This document shows, in pieces, positions 30,858-42,199 of a DNA stretch of 64,000 nucleotides; position 1 is the stretch's first letter; the number at the start of each line of letters is the position of its first letter. Both the position numbers and the translations under genes were made by a program. The notes beneath the pieces are model-generated. The model worked only from the letters and a program-made list of their open reading frames with translations. It made no database searches and was not told the DNA's origin. This DNA is from Mycosarcoma maydis (lineage: Eukaryota; Basidiomycota; Ustilaginomycetes; Ustilaginales): positions 992,001 through 1,056,000 of the forward strand of contig NC_026482.1 in the NCBI RefSeq assembly GCF_000328475.2. Reading direction: 5' to 3'.

Positions 30858-31521
30858 CGTGATGGTTCACGCCAAACGGTAACAAACACGAAAGATGGAG
30901 AGAGGGAAGAGAGTTGTGGTGGGAATGCCAGCTAGGGGCTAAGTTACGTGGCAAAAAGAGAGCTCGCGACACACGCAGGCGACTCAATTCCGACGACCAC
31001 CACTAAATGTGAATCAAGAACCTGACACCAACACCGCGAATTCAACAGAAATTCCTCGAAAAATCACCGGAATGTTGATATCACGTGTCAAGGCATTCGT
31101 GATTCACGTTTTCATTCTGGGCTCACGACTTCACATTGAAGTATTTCAAGCCGTTCCTAGCACACAACCTCGAACATACATCAATACGAGAAACAGCGCT
31201 GTAACTCTAATTGACTCGAACACAAAGCAAATCCACAAAGAAAACAGAGAGCATCCCGCCCGTTCGCCTCGCAGAAGAAGTCTCACAAGCTTGCCTGGGA
31301 GGTTGACAAAGAAGGAGAGGAATGAAGGCAGTTCATCCCCGTCTCAGCCACCAAGAGAACTTCGGCGAGAGCCTCTACGAGCGAATTTGTGGCGTCTAAA
31401 CGACAGCCTGCTTGGCAAAAGTGAGAAGACAGCAGCAGAGTCACGTCAGTACACCAATGACAACGTAAGACGAACGCATTAGTTCGCTGCGACTTACCAT
31501 AGGAGATGCGATTGCAGCCAT
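30858..31521. other. Left flank of the a1 region
   Basis: Contains the deacetylase promoter (it reads leftward) and the 3' part of the mfa1 transcript. An open frame of 157 codons on the plus strand (31009-31482) has no family resemblance and runs antisense to the probable mfa1 3' UTR; it is not called. TTCGTGATTCACG lies near 31088. Confidence 0.55.
31408..31497 (-). other. Probable intron in the mfa1 3' untranslated region
   Basis: On the minus strand, 25 bases after the mfa1 stop, there is a strong donor ATG|GTAAGT (31497 downward), a CTAAT-like branch sequence and an acceptor CCAAGCAG ending at 31408, giving 90 nt. This is inferred from splice-site quality only, since no coding frame constrains it. 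Confidence 0.5.
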
Positions 31522-31644
31522 CTAGGCAACAACACAGCTGGAGTAGCCGATGGGAGAACCGTTGTCACGACCCTGCGGGGCAGTGGGCGACTGCTGAGGC
31601 TCCGAGGCGGAGGTCTGGGTGGTCTGAGCGAAGATCGAAAGCAT
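31522..31644 (-). CDS. mfa1: Mating pheromone precursor Mfa1 (a1)
   Basis: A 40-codon gene for the a1 lipopeptide mating factor. The precursor starts [18 protein letters not shown] and ends [13 protein letters not shown] followed by VVA. The last four residues, CVVA, form a CAAX box for farnesylation of the cysteine, removal of VVA and carboxymethylation. Proteolysis before Gly28 releases the 13-residue pheromone (known for the a1 factor, from memory). The secreted peptide is sensed by Pra2 on a2 cells. It is too short for most gene finders. Upstream (higher coordinates) is a cluster of ACAAAGGG elements bound by the HMG factor Prf1, explaining pheromone induction. It lies on the same strand as pra1, 1.8 kb downstream of it. 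Identity is essentially certain and is the basis for naming organism and mating type. Confidence 0.97.
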
Positions 31645-33468
31645 CTTGATAGAAGTAAGGTAGTTGATTTGATGTTCAAAAGAACGGGCGAGAAGTGATC
31701 GTATAAGTTAGAGTGTGAAAGTGAGAGTGGATGAGGTTTGGCTGTCGGATTGATATCCAATTGCTCCCTTATATCCTTGACGGTACCGTCTCAGTGATGT
31801 CGAGCATTGCGTTGCAGAAGATGGACTTCGCTTGTCTCAAGGGCTCATGAGCGCAACGCACCAGGTGAGTAAGAGTGCTGACATCCCGAGATGCTTCTTC
31901 GACAATCGTACACTGAGCAGCCAGCAGTTACACCTTTCCCTGCGCAGACATAGTAATCGAAGTTGGTCTTCTCATCCAGGAAGGTGACCGCCCTTTGTAA
32001 CATAGTCTTCCCTTTGTGTGCGTACAATTCACATTACGATTGACTTCCTTTTGTGTACCCTCTTTGTGTAGTTTGACTGTCATTTGTGCGACTCGGCAAC
32101 CCTTCGTATCCCTCAATCTCCCTTTGAGGATGTCGTCTGCCCTTTGTGCGAGAAGTCTTCCCTTTGTGTACGTCGTCTCAAATCTGTGAATCCCTTTGTG
32201 CCAGTTGACTGCTTTGCCTGTTTTCTTATCCTTTGTATGAACAGTTCCCAGGCCAACCTATGCACGTGGATTTTTCTGAAAGGGCATCCACATGCTCGTC
32301 GAGTTTCAGTCACTTCACTTCACAAATTCTTTGTCCAGAGCTGATGCGGAGACAAAGGGCGACCTCCACTAACTAAGTTAACCCAATTTTATCTTTCGTA
32401 AAAGTAATCGAGGATAAAAGGTGGTTCACGGTCCCTTTCATGATGCTCGTGGGACGACTGAAGTACAAATCGTGGATAACTGAAGGCAAGATTCCCAATG
32501 TGAATCACAAATGTGAATGTTTAAAGTCTTCGTCTTGCATGATTTTCTGCAGGTACCCTTTCAGAGTGGTCTGCAAATCTGTCCTTTCGTTACCGACGCC
32601 TCGAGAGTAATCGAATTGACTTTGAAGACTGTACTGTGCTGCGCCATCATTCTAGCCGGTGAGCAAGATGCATCCTGACACGTTAATCAAACCTGATTAG
32701 CGACATTACTCAGTTGGCAAGCTCGTTGAGCCCCAAACGCTCCACCAGAAAAACAATCAGATGAGAGAAACTTTGTTTATATTTCATCTACCTCGTGTTC
32801 ATCAGAGTATCGTGCACCAAGGTCAGTCGTCGTCCCAGTTCAGTGTCGCACGAGTGATTTTGCCTAGAAGCGATGAAATTGCGGCTAGACCTGTGAAGTC
32901 TGAGAGCTCAAGGCGGCTCCCAGACTGCCGTTGAGGTTGCCGGACGAGCGCAAAGGCGTGTGAAAAAAGGCGCATACAGGATCACGAAGGGAAATCGCCA
33001 AGTCGCTCAGCCGTAACTCATCTAGCAACCACAAATATGATGAAGCAAAGAAGTGAAGAGCATAAAAATCACTGAGGCATATAATCATGATGTGGGCGAG
33101 TCGAGCTCCGTTTTCTTAGACGCTCTCCCCCTCTCGAACGAGTTGCAATCCCTTCCAGACTCAGGGTGACCAGAATAATAACGACGAAGCGGAGGTTTTG
33201 TGAATCAGAATCACGAATAACAACGCGATTGTCTTCGCCATGCCTGACATTATGAGAGCGTTTATCCAAATGCAACATCGGTGCTCCCAAAGATGCTGAT
33301 TGATAGTTCTGTATGTAGCTGCAGAGTGCTGGTGCTGAAACACAAAACATGACCAGATCAGAGCTCAGACGACGAAGAAACATAGTTAGGTAAATGCACT
33401 ATCATCCAAAGCAGGAGAATGTAAACGAATGACTTCAGTACTGTTACAGATGCCACGAAATAACGAAA
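31645..33468. promoter_or_regulatory. mfa1 upstream region within the a1 idiomorph
   Basis: 1.8 kb between the mfa1 start and the pra1 stop. It includes the pheromone response element cluster (31991-32359). The remainder is noticeably AT-rich compared with the housekeeping genes around it. Minus-strand frames near 33069-33383 show no family resemblance. No second complete pheromone gene with a CAAX end was found by eye. Confidence 0.55.
31991..32359 (-). promoter_or_regulatory. Pheromone response element (PRE) cluster of mfa1
   Basis: The Prf1 site ACAAAGGG, read here as CCCTTTGT, occurs at 31991-31998, 32010-32017, 32140-32147, 32160-32167 and 32192-32199, with the reverse orientation at 32352-32359. 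Near-matches (CCCTTTGA at 32120-32127, TTCCTTTTGT and CCTCTTTGT around 32045-32070) lie between. Three copies carry the full 9-bp consensus ACAAAGGGA. The cluster is 350-715 bp upstream of the mfa1 start codon. The U. maydis PRE and its HMG-box activator Prf1 are known; site assignment here is by sequence match. Confidence 0.88.
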
Positions 33469-34779
33469 CTAGGCCGCTTCAGATCCCCGCATGTCGATGT
33501 CAGACTTCTCCGATTTCGTCGAGGTGTTGGCATCGAATGTGTCGTGAGACCGGAAAGTCACAACCTCGATATCTGCGACAACATGTCTATAAAATTGGTC
33601 GGAAAATTGCAGTAAGTTGTAAGTCTTAGCGTCGTGAAGGCCAACTTGTGAGTCTTTGTGCTTCTACTTACTGCAGTGCAGATGCCTTCGGTTCTTTACG
33701 AAGCCTGCAAAAGAGCAGGGCCCTGTGAAATGCTTCCTTGTAGCCTTGGCGGACTTCAAGACCAAGGCCAAACATTGCGAAGAAAATGTAGGCCGATAAA
33801 GGGCAGACGAGCCTAGCGAGGATGAGATTTCTCTGAAACGTGTTCTCCATGAGGACGAGGCTTGCTGGATACTGAGGGATCTGATTGAACCCGGTATGAA
33901 CACTGGACCAGGAGCCATATGGGATTGAGATAGAGCTCTTGATTTGTGCCGCGATGGTCCCAACATAAATCGGGAAAAAAAGGAGCATGTCGATGGCTGT
34001 AAGCAGAAGAAGCCGAACATAATGTGATCGATTGATGGTCGAAGCGCTGCTTGCCAGTACTGCTTGGAATTGACGGCGACGAACCCAAAACCAACGAAAC
34101 GCGAGAGCTGTTGTCGAGAGTATAAAAAAGGATCAGCTACTATCTAGTCTTCGAAGGGCCAGGAGGAAATCTTTACTTACCACTGTAGACAGCGGAACAG
34201 AGACTCACGACGATTACTGGCGCCGCCACAAGTAGAACCCAGAGCCACGAAAAAACCATCATCGGCCAGCATCCGGCTTCCTCAAGGATACCATATCTGT
34301 TGGACTGGTTGACGATCATCAGGCTTGTGTATATGATGGGAATGCCAAGGCAGATGAGAAGATCAATGATAACGGCTCTCCTATGGTCCCCCGGACCAGC
34401 TCGGACCTGTCTTGTTGAAGCTATACTCTCTAACTTGCGGGCGATCGCAAGATTCGAGGCTGGAATTGCGATGAAGAGTAAATGCCGCAACCTCACGCCT
34501 GCGAAACGACCGAAAGTAGATTATTGGTTAATGAAAGTCTCAAAATCTTTATCGTTGCTGTGAAGCTGACTACTTACTCAATTCGCAATAGGCTGGAGCT
34601 AGATCCGCAGTTGTCTTCCACCAGACCATCGAGTTTACGAAGTTGTCCAGATTGCCCAACATGAGCCAGATTGAAAGCATGATAAGGCCAACATTTTTGG
34701 ATTTGATATGCCAGGCAAATGGCATGAGAACCAAGAAGAAGGCCACTAGCGCAAAGAAAGGCGTGATATGGTCGAGCAT
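33469..34779 (-). CDS. pra1: Pheromone receptor Pra1 (STE3-type GPCR)
   Basis: The a1 seven-transmembrane receptor, which senses the a2 pheromone (Mfa2) and signals through a G protein and MAP kinase cascade. Four exons, minus strand: 34779-34578, 34498-34181, 34107-33672 and 33586-33469; introns are 79, 73 and 85 nt with GTAAGT donors, and acceptors CAG, CAG and TAG. The spliced length is 1074 nt, that is 357 residues, the length known for Pra1. Exon 1 begins MLDHITPFFALVAFFLVLMP (helix 1) and has NLDNFVNSMVWW (helix 2). Exon 2 carries SVRLRHLLFIAIPASNLA and helices 3-4, exon 3 LAFRWFWVRRRQFQ and helices 5-7, exon 4 the hydrophilic tail. The STE3-family RRRQF loop after helix 5 is present. 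A PRE lies about 255 bp upstream (35034-35041). Confidence 0.95.
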
Positions 34780-35648
34780 CTTGGCACGTACAAGATTGTT
34801 TTGGTTCCGCTGAGAATAGAGAGGAGTTAGAGGGGCGTGAATTCAACGTCGGTCAGGAAAGTCTCTGTTTTCATATTTATGGGAACAAGCAGAAAACTCC
34901 GCTTCGTGAGTCAGAGGTCCCTCACGGTCGCACCATGGTTTCCTTTGTTCTTCTCGTGGGAAGGTCGATGAAAGGGTCAGTATGAAAGGCAAGGCGACGA
35001 GGATGGGTCTTTTTTCTATCCGAGATGTAAGTGCCCTTTGTTCTTAATTTCCAACTGTGAACCGCAAAGTCGTGGATCGAAACATTCATTCACGATTTGT
35101 ATGCTTTTGTTTGGCACTGACGCTCTTTGAGGTCTTTCAAAATTTGTTGCACTCGATTCACAGGGCAGTGAAACGAAAAGCACCATGATATTCTGAGTAT
35201 GCGGAGCCGACAATAGTGACCACAGAACCGCAATGGACTAAGCTCACATTTGGAAGGCAGACACCAATCCGGTTGTTCAACCTTTTCAACCCTGTGCGTG
35301 TTCATGTTCAGCGATCTTTGAGCTTGACAAGCCTTTTTCGAGGCCAAGCTACCTGAACTGTGGAAAGTGTCATTTGTTAGAGCATGCACATCATATTAGT
35401 GACTTGTATGATTTTCGAAGTTGTTCATTTTGCATCTGCTATTGTGTATCTTTGCTCTTGGGTCAACCCTACAGGGAGAAATGTCTTGATGTTAGCGTGG
35501 CTGTCGTGTGAGCCCGAGAGGGTCATCCTTCGAGAGCTGTCGTCATGAGTGACAAGTGATGTTGTGCTCCAAACCGTGGGCATCGACCACAAGGGATGGA
35601 AGCGCCAACAAGATTTACAGAAGATTGCCAAAAGACGAGAACGGAAGA
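34780..35648. promoter_or_regulatory. pra1 upstream region and right side of the a1 region
   Basis: Holds the pra1 promoter with one exact CCCTTTGT at 35034-35041 and a weaker TCCTTTGTTC near 34940. A 75-codon minus-strand frame (35425-35652) could contain a further 3' exon of the neighbouring Asterix-like gene, but nothing confirms it. The boundary of the a1-specific DNA cannot be seen from one allele. Confidence 0.5.
35034..35041 (-). promoter_or_regulatory. Pheromone response element upstream of pra1
   Basis: An exact CCCTTTGT (ACAAAGGG on the pra1 strand), 255 bp from the pra1 start codon, matching the Prf1 site found in the mfa1 cluster. Confidence 0.7.
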
Positions 35649-36134
35649 TCAACCGAGAAAGGAAACGTGATCAGCCATCTGCCAGCATCTCCCTCGTCCC
35701 ATCACACTACCGTGTCGCTCATTTACCTTTGGCAGAATCAACGCAAGAAGAGCTAGGAATGAAAATCTATTTACATACCACCCCATGATGCTTTTGGTTG
35801 TCAGCTCTGATCCATCTCGTGTCATCCTCAGACATGTTCAACGTGTCAATATCACTTACAAAAGCGACATCCAAGGGCCACCCGTCGACACTTCCTTTGT
35901 TCTGTTCGACTTAAATGGCTTGTCGTGTGCGATGTGGGCGCAGGCAAATACCAAACCGGCATAGGCAATGTAAGGCGCACGAGTGAGCATTGCTGCACCG
36001 GACATCATCGAGACACTGCCCAAGAAAGAGGCATAGACATCGAGATCGTCGGGATTCCACGACTTTGGCAGCACCAAGGGTCGCATCTGCTCTGGCCGGC
36101 GTGGGTCTGATGCGTCTACTCGTCGGTACGACAT
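35649..36134 (-). CDS. Asterix / UPF0139 family (PAT complex subunit) homologue
   Basis: A small ER membrane protein; the animal homologue Asterix (WDR83OS) works with CCDC47 as a chaperone for membrane proteins. Exon 1 (36134-35860) encodes MSYRRVDASDPRRPEQMRPL, with the family's DPRRP block near the N-terminus. It continues with DDLDVYASFLGSVSMMSG and a membrane segment (APYIAYAGLVFACAHIAHD), and ends GGPWMSLL. A GTAAGT donor follows. The best next exon begins at 35766 after GTAAATAG and gives FSFLALLALILPK, a second membrane helix at the expected place. It is then drawn to TGA at 35649 (130 residues), but a second intron at GTAAATG after ILPK is equally possible, so the C-terminus is uncertain. 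It lies between pra1 and panC. Confidence 0.7.
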
Positions 36135-36378
36135 CGTGTGTAAATGGTGTAGAGTGGGTTGATGGATCGGATGTGGTCTGAGAGCGCGATGCGTCCAAAT
36201 GTGAATTCGGTACGCGATTCCAGCTCGGAACTCGGAATTCAAGTTGTGCAACAGCCACGTGGGTATATGAAGCTGGACCGAAGAAGGACATCTCAGTCGC
36301 ATATGCTCAGTCTGCATACGGTAAAGGCTGGTGCTTTTTCGCATCGAGCTTGATATTGAGGATGATTTTAAGGTCTGC

Positions 36379-37680
36379 TCACAGTTCGAAACCCAGCAGA
36401 AGATTGTCAATCAATCTAGTCACCTTTCCGTCCTTTCCCTGACTGATCAAAGCCGCTCCACTGAGGATGGCGCCTTCGCTCATGTCGACCGCATCAATGC
36501 CCTTTTCCTTGGACACTTGCTCAAGATTCTCGAGCGTCTTGGGGTGATTTAGCGAGATGTAGTCCAGCTTGAGATTGACGCCTTTTCCGTCGCTCATACA
36601 CTCTTTCGCCTGTTGCAGGACAACTGCTCTCGCGTTGTCCAGCGTCTTTCTGATGCGTTGCTCCTTGGTTTCATCTGTCCAGTGCGACTGCTCCCACACG
36701 TCTTGACCTTTTCTGAGTGCACGATAGAGTACAGGAGCGACCTGTCGAGAATCCGGAGTCAGGTAGGCGTTACGACTGCTGAGAGCAAGATTGTCCTTCG
36801 GATCGCGGCCTGTGGGGATAACGCGAACATGTTCGGGAGATGGTGGATGTGAAAAGACAAGGTCGGACACGAGACGTCGCAGCACGACCGACTGCTGAAT
36901 GTCCTTTTGTCCGAAGTAGGTGTTGTCCGGCTGGACGATGTGAAAAAGTTTGGTGACGACGGTGGCTACGCCGCGGAAGAACGTCGGCCTGCTTCCACCT
37001 TCCATCTGGTGACTGAGACCCTTGACCTCGACAAAGGCACCGATCTGGTCTGCTACCACCTGCGTAAAGCCATTCGGATACATATCCTTTACGCTAGGGG
37101 CAAATACTACGTTGACTCTGCGATCTGAGCCGGAAGAGTGGGAGTAGAGCGCGGCAAGTTTGGAAATGTCGGACTTGAGAGTGCGTGGGTAGGATGCGAG
37201 GTCTTCGGTGGGCGCAAACTGGGCAGGGTTCACAAAGATCGAAACAACCGTGTAGTCGTTTTCCTGGAGAGAGGCTTTTACAAGCTTGAGATGCCCGTCG
37301 TGAAGAGCGCCCATAGTTGCGACAAAGCCGACCGACTTGCCGTCGCGGGTGGCCTGTGCTCGCCATGCTCGGTAATCGCGTACGTTGGTGAACGTGGGAA
37401 TGGGAGAGTCGGCTACTGGCGAGGCAGTTGTGGATGAGAGCATGGTCGAGGTGGAAGTAATCTCTTCGGGCAATACCTTGTGATTGTGTCGTGCAGAAGA
37501 TGAAAAAGGTCGATCTTGCGCTGGATAAGAGAAGGTCGATCGCATGGGTTTCAAGACACGGTGAGGTTGCATCACCAGTCGAGATGCGGCAGAAGCAACG
37601 CAGATTCCGCTACTGGCCCGAGAGCCGAGTGCTTGGGAAAGCACACGTCGAAGAGCTTCCAGAGCGCCCCGTTGCGACAT
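36379..37680 (-). CDS. panC: Pantoate--beta-alanine ligase (pantothenate synthetase)
   Basis: Makes pantothenate from pantoate, beta-alanine and ATP, the last step before the CoA pathway. It has 433 residues; the catalytic body starts near residue 100 (FTNVRDYRAWRAQ). The nucleotide-binding signature is VGFVATMGALHDGHLKLVKAS (Gly-x-Leu-His-x-Gly-His type), followed by VSIFVNPAQFAPTEDLASYPR. The adenylate loop has FGQKDIQQSVVLRRLV, and LALSSRNAYL is the KMSKS-like block. The roughly 95-residue N-terminal extension is Arg/Ser/Ala-rich without acids over its first 60 residues, suggesting mitochondrial import unless translation starts internally at MLSSTTASPV. From memory, panC is a marker flanking the a locus in smuts, and its place here fits. 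The start faces CBP4 across 650 bp. Confidence 0.93.
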   Translation of the reverse strand: MSQRGALEALRRVLSQALGSRASSGICVASAASRLVMQPHRVLKPMRSTFSYPAQDRPFSSSARHNHKVLPEEITSTSTMLSSTTASPVADSPIPTFTNVRDYRAWRAQATRDGKSVGFVATMGALHDGHLKLVKASLQENDYTVVSIFVNPAQFAPTEDLASYPRTLKSDISKLAALYSHSSGSDRRVNVVFAPSVKDMYPNGFTQVVADQIGAFVEVKGLSHQMEGGSRPTFFRGVATVVTKLFHIVQPDNTYFGQKDIQQSVVLRRLVSDLVFSHPPSPEHVRVIPTGRDPKDNLALSSRNAYLTPDSRQVAPVLYRALRKGQDVWEQSHWTDETKEQRIRKTLDNARAVVLQQAKECMSDGKGVNLKLDYISLNHPKTLENLEQVSKEKGIDAVDMSEGAILSGAALISQGKDGKVTRLIDNLLLGFEL

Positions 37681-38332
37681 GGCCGGAGAGCTGGATGTAG
37701 AGTCCAGACAGAACGTGGAGGGAGGACAAGAAGAAAATGCTTCAAAGCGGTGTGGTCTTTGCTCCTAATCCCTTCTTGAGCTCTAAGAGAATATTTTGAT
37801 CGGGCTAGGATCTTGATGGTGAATCGTGAATGGAAAGTCAAGAGCTGAACACGGACTCGGAACACGGAAAACGAATATAAAATATTTGTTGTTCGATTGC
37901 AAGTGATAACATGTTCCAGCTATTAAATCACGAATGCGTGATTCATGATTCGTGATTTGCTCCACACTCGCCGTTGCTGACAAAAAAGCCCTCCCAAAAG
38001 CATGCATGTCCTTCCCTTTGTTCTGCGTGAGAACTTGATGTGAAGAGTAACCTTTCACAACACCATTTGCACTTCACAAAGGGACATCTTTGCCCTGATC
38101 CGAGTTATTCAATCCTCTTGAAACAACATATCACAAATCTCTGCACAGCTTAGGCTCCGTCGGACTGGCGCATTCCTGTTGCGGAAACTTCTTTGTGTAC
38201 GCCAGGACCTACCTATACGACCATTCGTGATTTTCCTGGCATTGTCTTGGTCTTCCCTCAATTGAAGGTTACTTTCATTGCTTTCCTTCCTACCCCTTTG
38301 TATCTCTTTCCTCGACATCCCACAACAAGGCA
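37681..38332. promoter_or_regulatory. Divergent promoter panC / CBP4 with PRE-like sites
   Basis: 650 bp between divergent starts. It carries exact 9-bp pheromone-response matches at 38013-38021 (TCCCTTTGT) and 38076-38084 (ACAAAGGGA), an 8-bp match at 38294-38301, and a palindromic ATTC/GATTCGTGATT cluster at 37926-37957. No gene is supported. Confidence 0.5.
37926..37957. repeat. Palindromic AATCACGAAT...ATTCGTGATT cluster
   Basis: AATCACGAATGCGTGATTC and the adjoining ATGATTCGTGATT form an imperfect inverted repeat of the dispersed intergenic motif, about 250 bp upstream of panC. Confidence 0.7.
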
Positions 38333-39436
38333 ATGCCAGGATCTCCCTGGCCAAGAGCCATCATTGGCGGCTTTGCCACTATCGCTCTCGGCTACGCAAT
38401 AATGAAAGGTAAGCTGGCCATTTGAGCACCAAAGTTTGACACGTTTAAGTCCCTTTGTTAACCTCTTCGATCTTCTCTTCCCTTGTACTGCCTCTTTCCC
38501 GCATATTCCTCCCTTTTGCGGTCCCTTTCATTTCGGTCGACAATAGCCACCACTCCGACGGATCAACAGTTCTATGATGTACGTGTGCGCACAGCTGCTT
38601 CCCTTTCATTCGTGTTGCCGCACATTGTGGTATTATGCTCCCGAAGCATATCTCCTTTGTTCTGTACATAAGGTTACAGCGCTAACCAAAGTCTTCCCCA
38701 ATCTTCTTTCTTCCTGCGCCATCTTGTTTTACACGCGTACTCGCCGTCCACCGTGTCGCCTTTGCTCGGACCTGCTTGGTGCCCTTTGATGCTTTTGATC
38801 GACAACCCTGGCGCACCTAACAATAACAATTCTTGCAACTTGGCTGCGCTTCATTGTTTCTTCTACGTGGCAACTCCTTCGCTTCGCCTTTCGACCTCGT
38901 GATTGCTCATGATTTCCCACCAACCGCGGTATGCATGCCGTTTGCGTTGTCGTCGATCCTCGTTATGGTTCCACAACCGCATGGACGATCACGTCGTTGA
39001 TGCTCGGTGGTTGCGCACTATTGTACCTCCTAATTGACCCATGCATGGCGCGTGCGGTTGTCCCCATTTGGCGTGAATCACACGCTTGCGCCTCCCTTTG
39101 TTCCTGCCTCTCGGTCACGACCTTGTCTTCCGGTCATTTCTCCCCAATCACCGATATGCCATCACTAGGCACTCTCGCCAGACCTCAAGCGACAGGTTGA
39201 TGCACAGAGACTTGCTGCACAGCGCAAGGCAGCATATGCTGAACAGCTCAAGGTGCGTTTCACACTTTCTGCGTCGCTCGCTTTGGTTCCCTTCTCCTGG
39301 AGTCTATTTTCTAACCCTTATTTTTTCATATTTCTGCATGCAATGCTGAAAGAGAGCAAAAGATCAAGACGATACAGCGCCTGTATGGGCCGAAGCTGTC
39401 AAAATCAGGGATTCGACTCCTCCGCCTCGTGTCTAG
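38333..39436 (+). CDS. CBP4: Cytochrome bc1 assembly factor Cbp4
   Basis: A small inner-membrane protein that, with Cbp3-Cbp6, stabilises newly made cytochrome b during assembly of respiratory complex III. Four exons: 38333-38408, 38547-38578, 39169-39252 and 39353-39436 (276 nt, 91 residues); phases join cleanly. Exon 1 begins MPGSPWPRAIIGGFATIALG, the single membrane helix. Exon 2 gives the family hallmark TTPTDQQFYD. Exon 3 gives ALSPDLKRQVDAQRLAAQRK, and exon 4 has DDTAPVWAEAVKIRD and ends PPPRV. The block order PTD-x-Q/E-x-LSP(D/E)L followed by a PVW motif is typical of Cbp4. Intron 2 is 590 nt, far longer than every other intron found here, and holds two exact PRE-like 9-mers together with intron 1. 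No single exon is long enough to show up as a convincing ORF. Confidence 0.85.
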
Positions 39437-40101
39437 TAGTGAACTACCTAAGGGTAGCATTGTGAAGAGTAGGATCTTCTCGCACGAGCCGGGCTAGTAT
39501 GTGTGATTAGGATGTGGCTGAATTACTCACACCGTATGCCCACGAAGTGCGTTACCAGTGCCTGCCTCCTTGCTACGACGTCAAACATGGCCTTCTGTCG
39601 TGAAGGAATTTGAAGAGTCGTCCTTCCAGGCTCAGCTACACCATCAAAAAGCTCAATGCCTGCAAGTTCCATAACAACATCGCAAACCTTGAATGGGACT
39701 TGTCATTGAACGAAGTCGAGCTCGCATAGACAGTTGCCGACCGTCTTGTCGCAAAACCGAGGTCCCACTACCAGCTTCATCGACGACACTCAGAATCTGT
39801 CTTGTAGCTCACGCCCCAGCGGTCCGACAAAAGCAAGCTTCATGTGGGTTCTACTGTTGGCTTTTCGTCTTGTCGATACCAGCCGCTGTACCATCCATAC
39901 TGCTCATGACGGAAGACGGTTGCTAGGATCCCTCGTTTACTGCAATCAGAATGCACACGACAGAAGACCGTTGATGGTTGAATTCATTTAATGCAAGACA
40001 GATTCAAAAGAAAAAGGTAACAAGGAAAGAAGGCTATGGCGAGCTTGGATGCAGTGCGATGCAGGCTTTCAGGGAACAGAAACAAGGGTAAAGTATAACC
40101 T
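39437..40101. other. Convergent 3' intergenic region
   Basis: 665 bp between the stops of CBP4 and the DAHP synthase gene. Short frames only; no conserved blocks are seen. Confidence 0.55.

Positions 40102-42199
<2,098 letters not shown>

Noticed and set aside
31009..31482. 157-codon plus-strand open frame beside mfa1
   Set aside because: Low-complexity composition, antisense to the mfa1 3' region, no recognisable domain.
33069..33383. Minus-strand frame between mfa1 and pra1 as a possible third a1 gene or pheromone remnant
   Set aside because: No CAAX end, no receptor-like or known a-locus gene similarity; lga2 and rga2 belong to the a2 allele.
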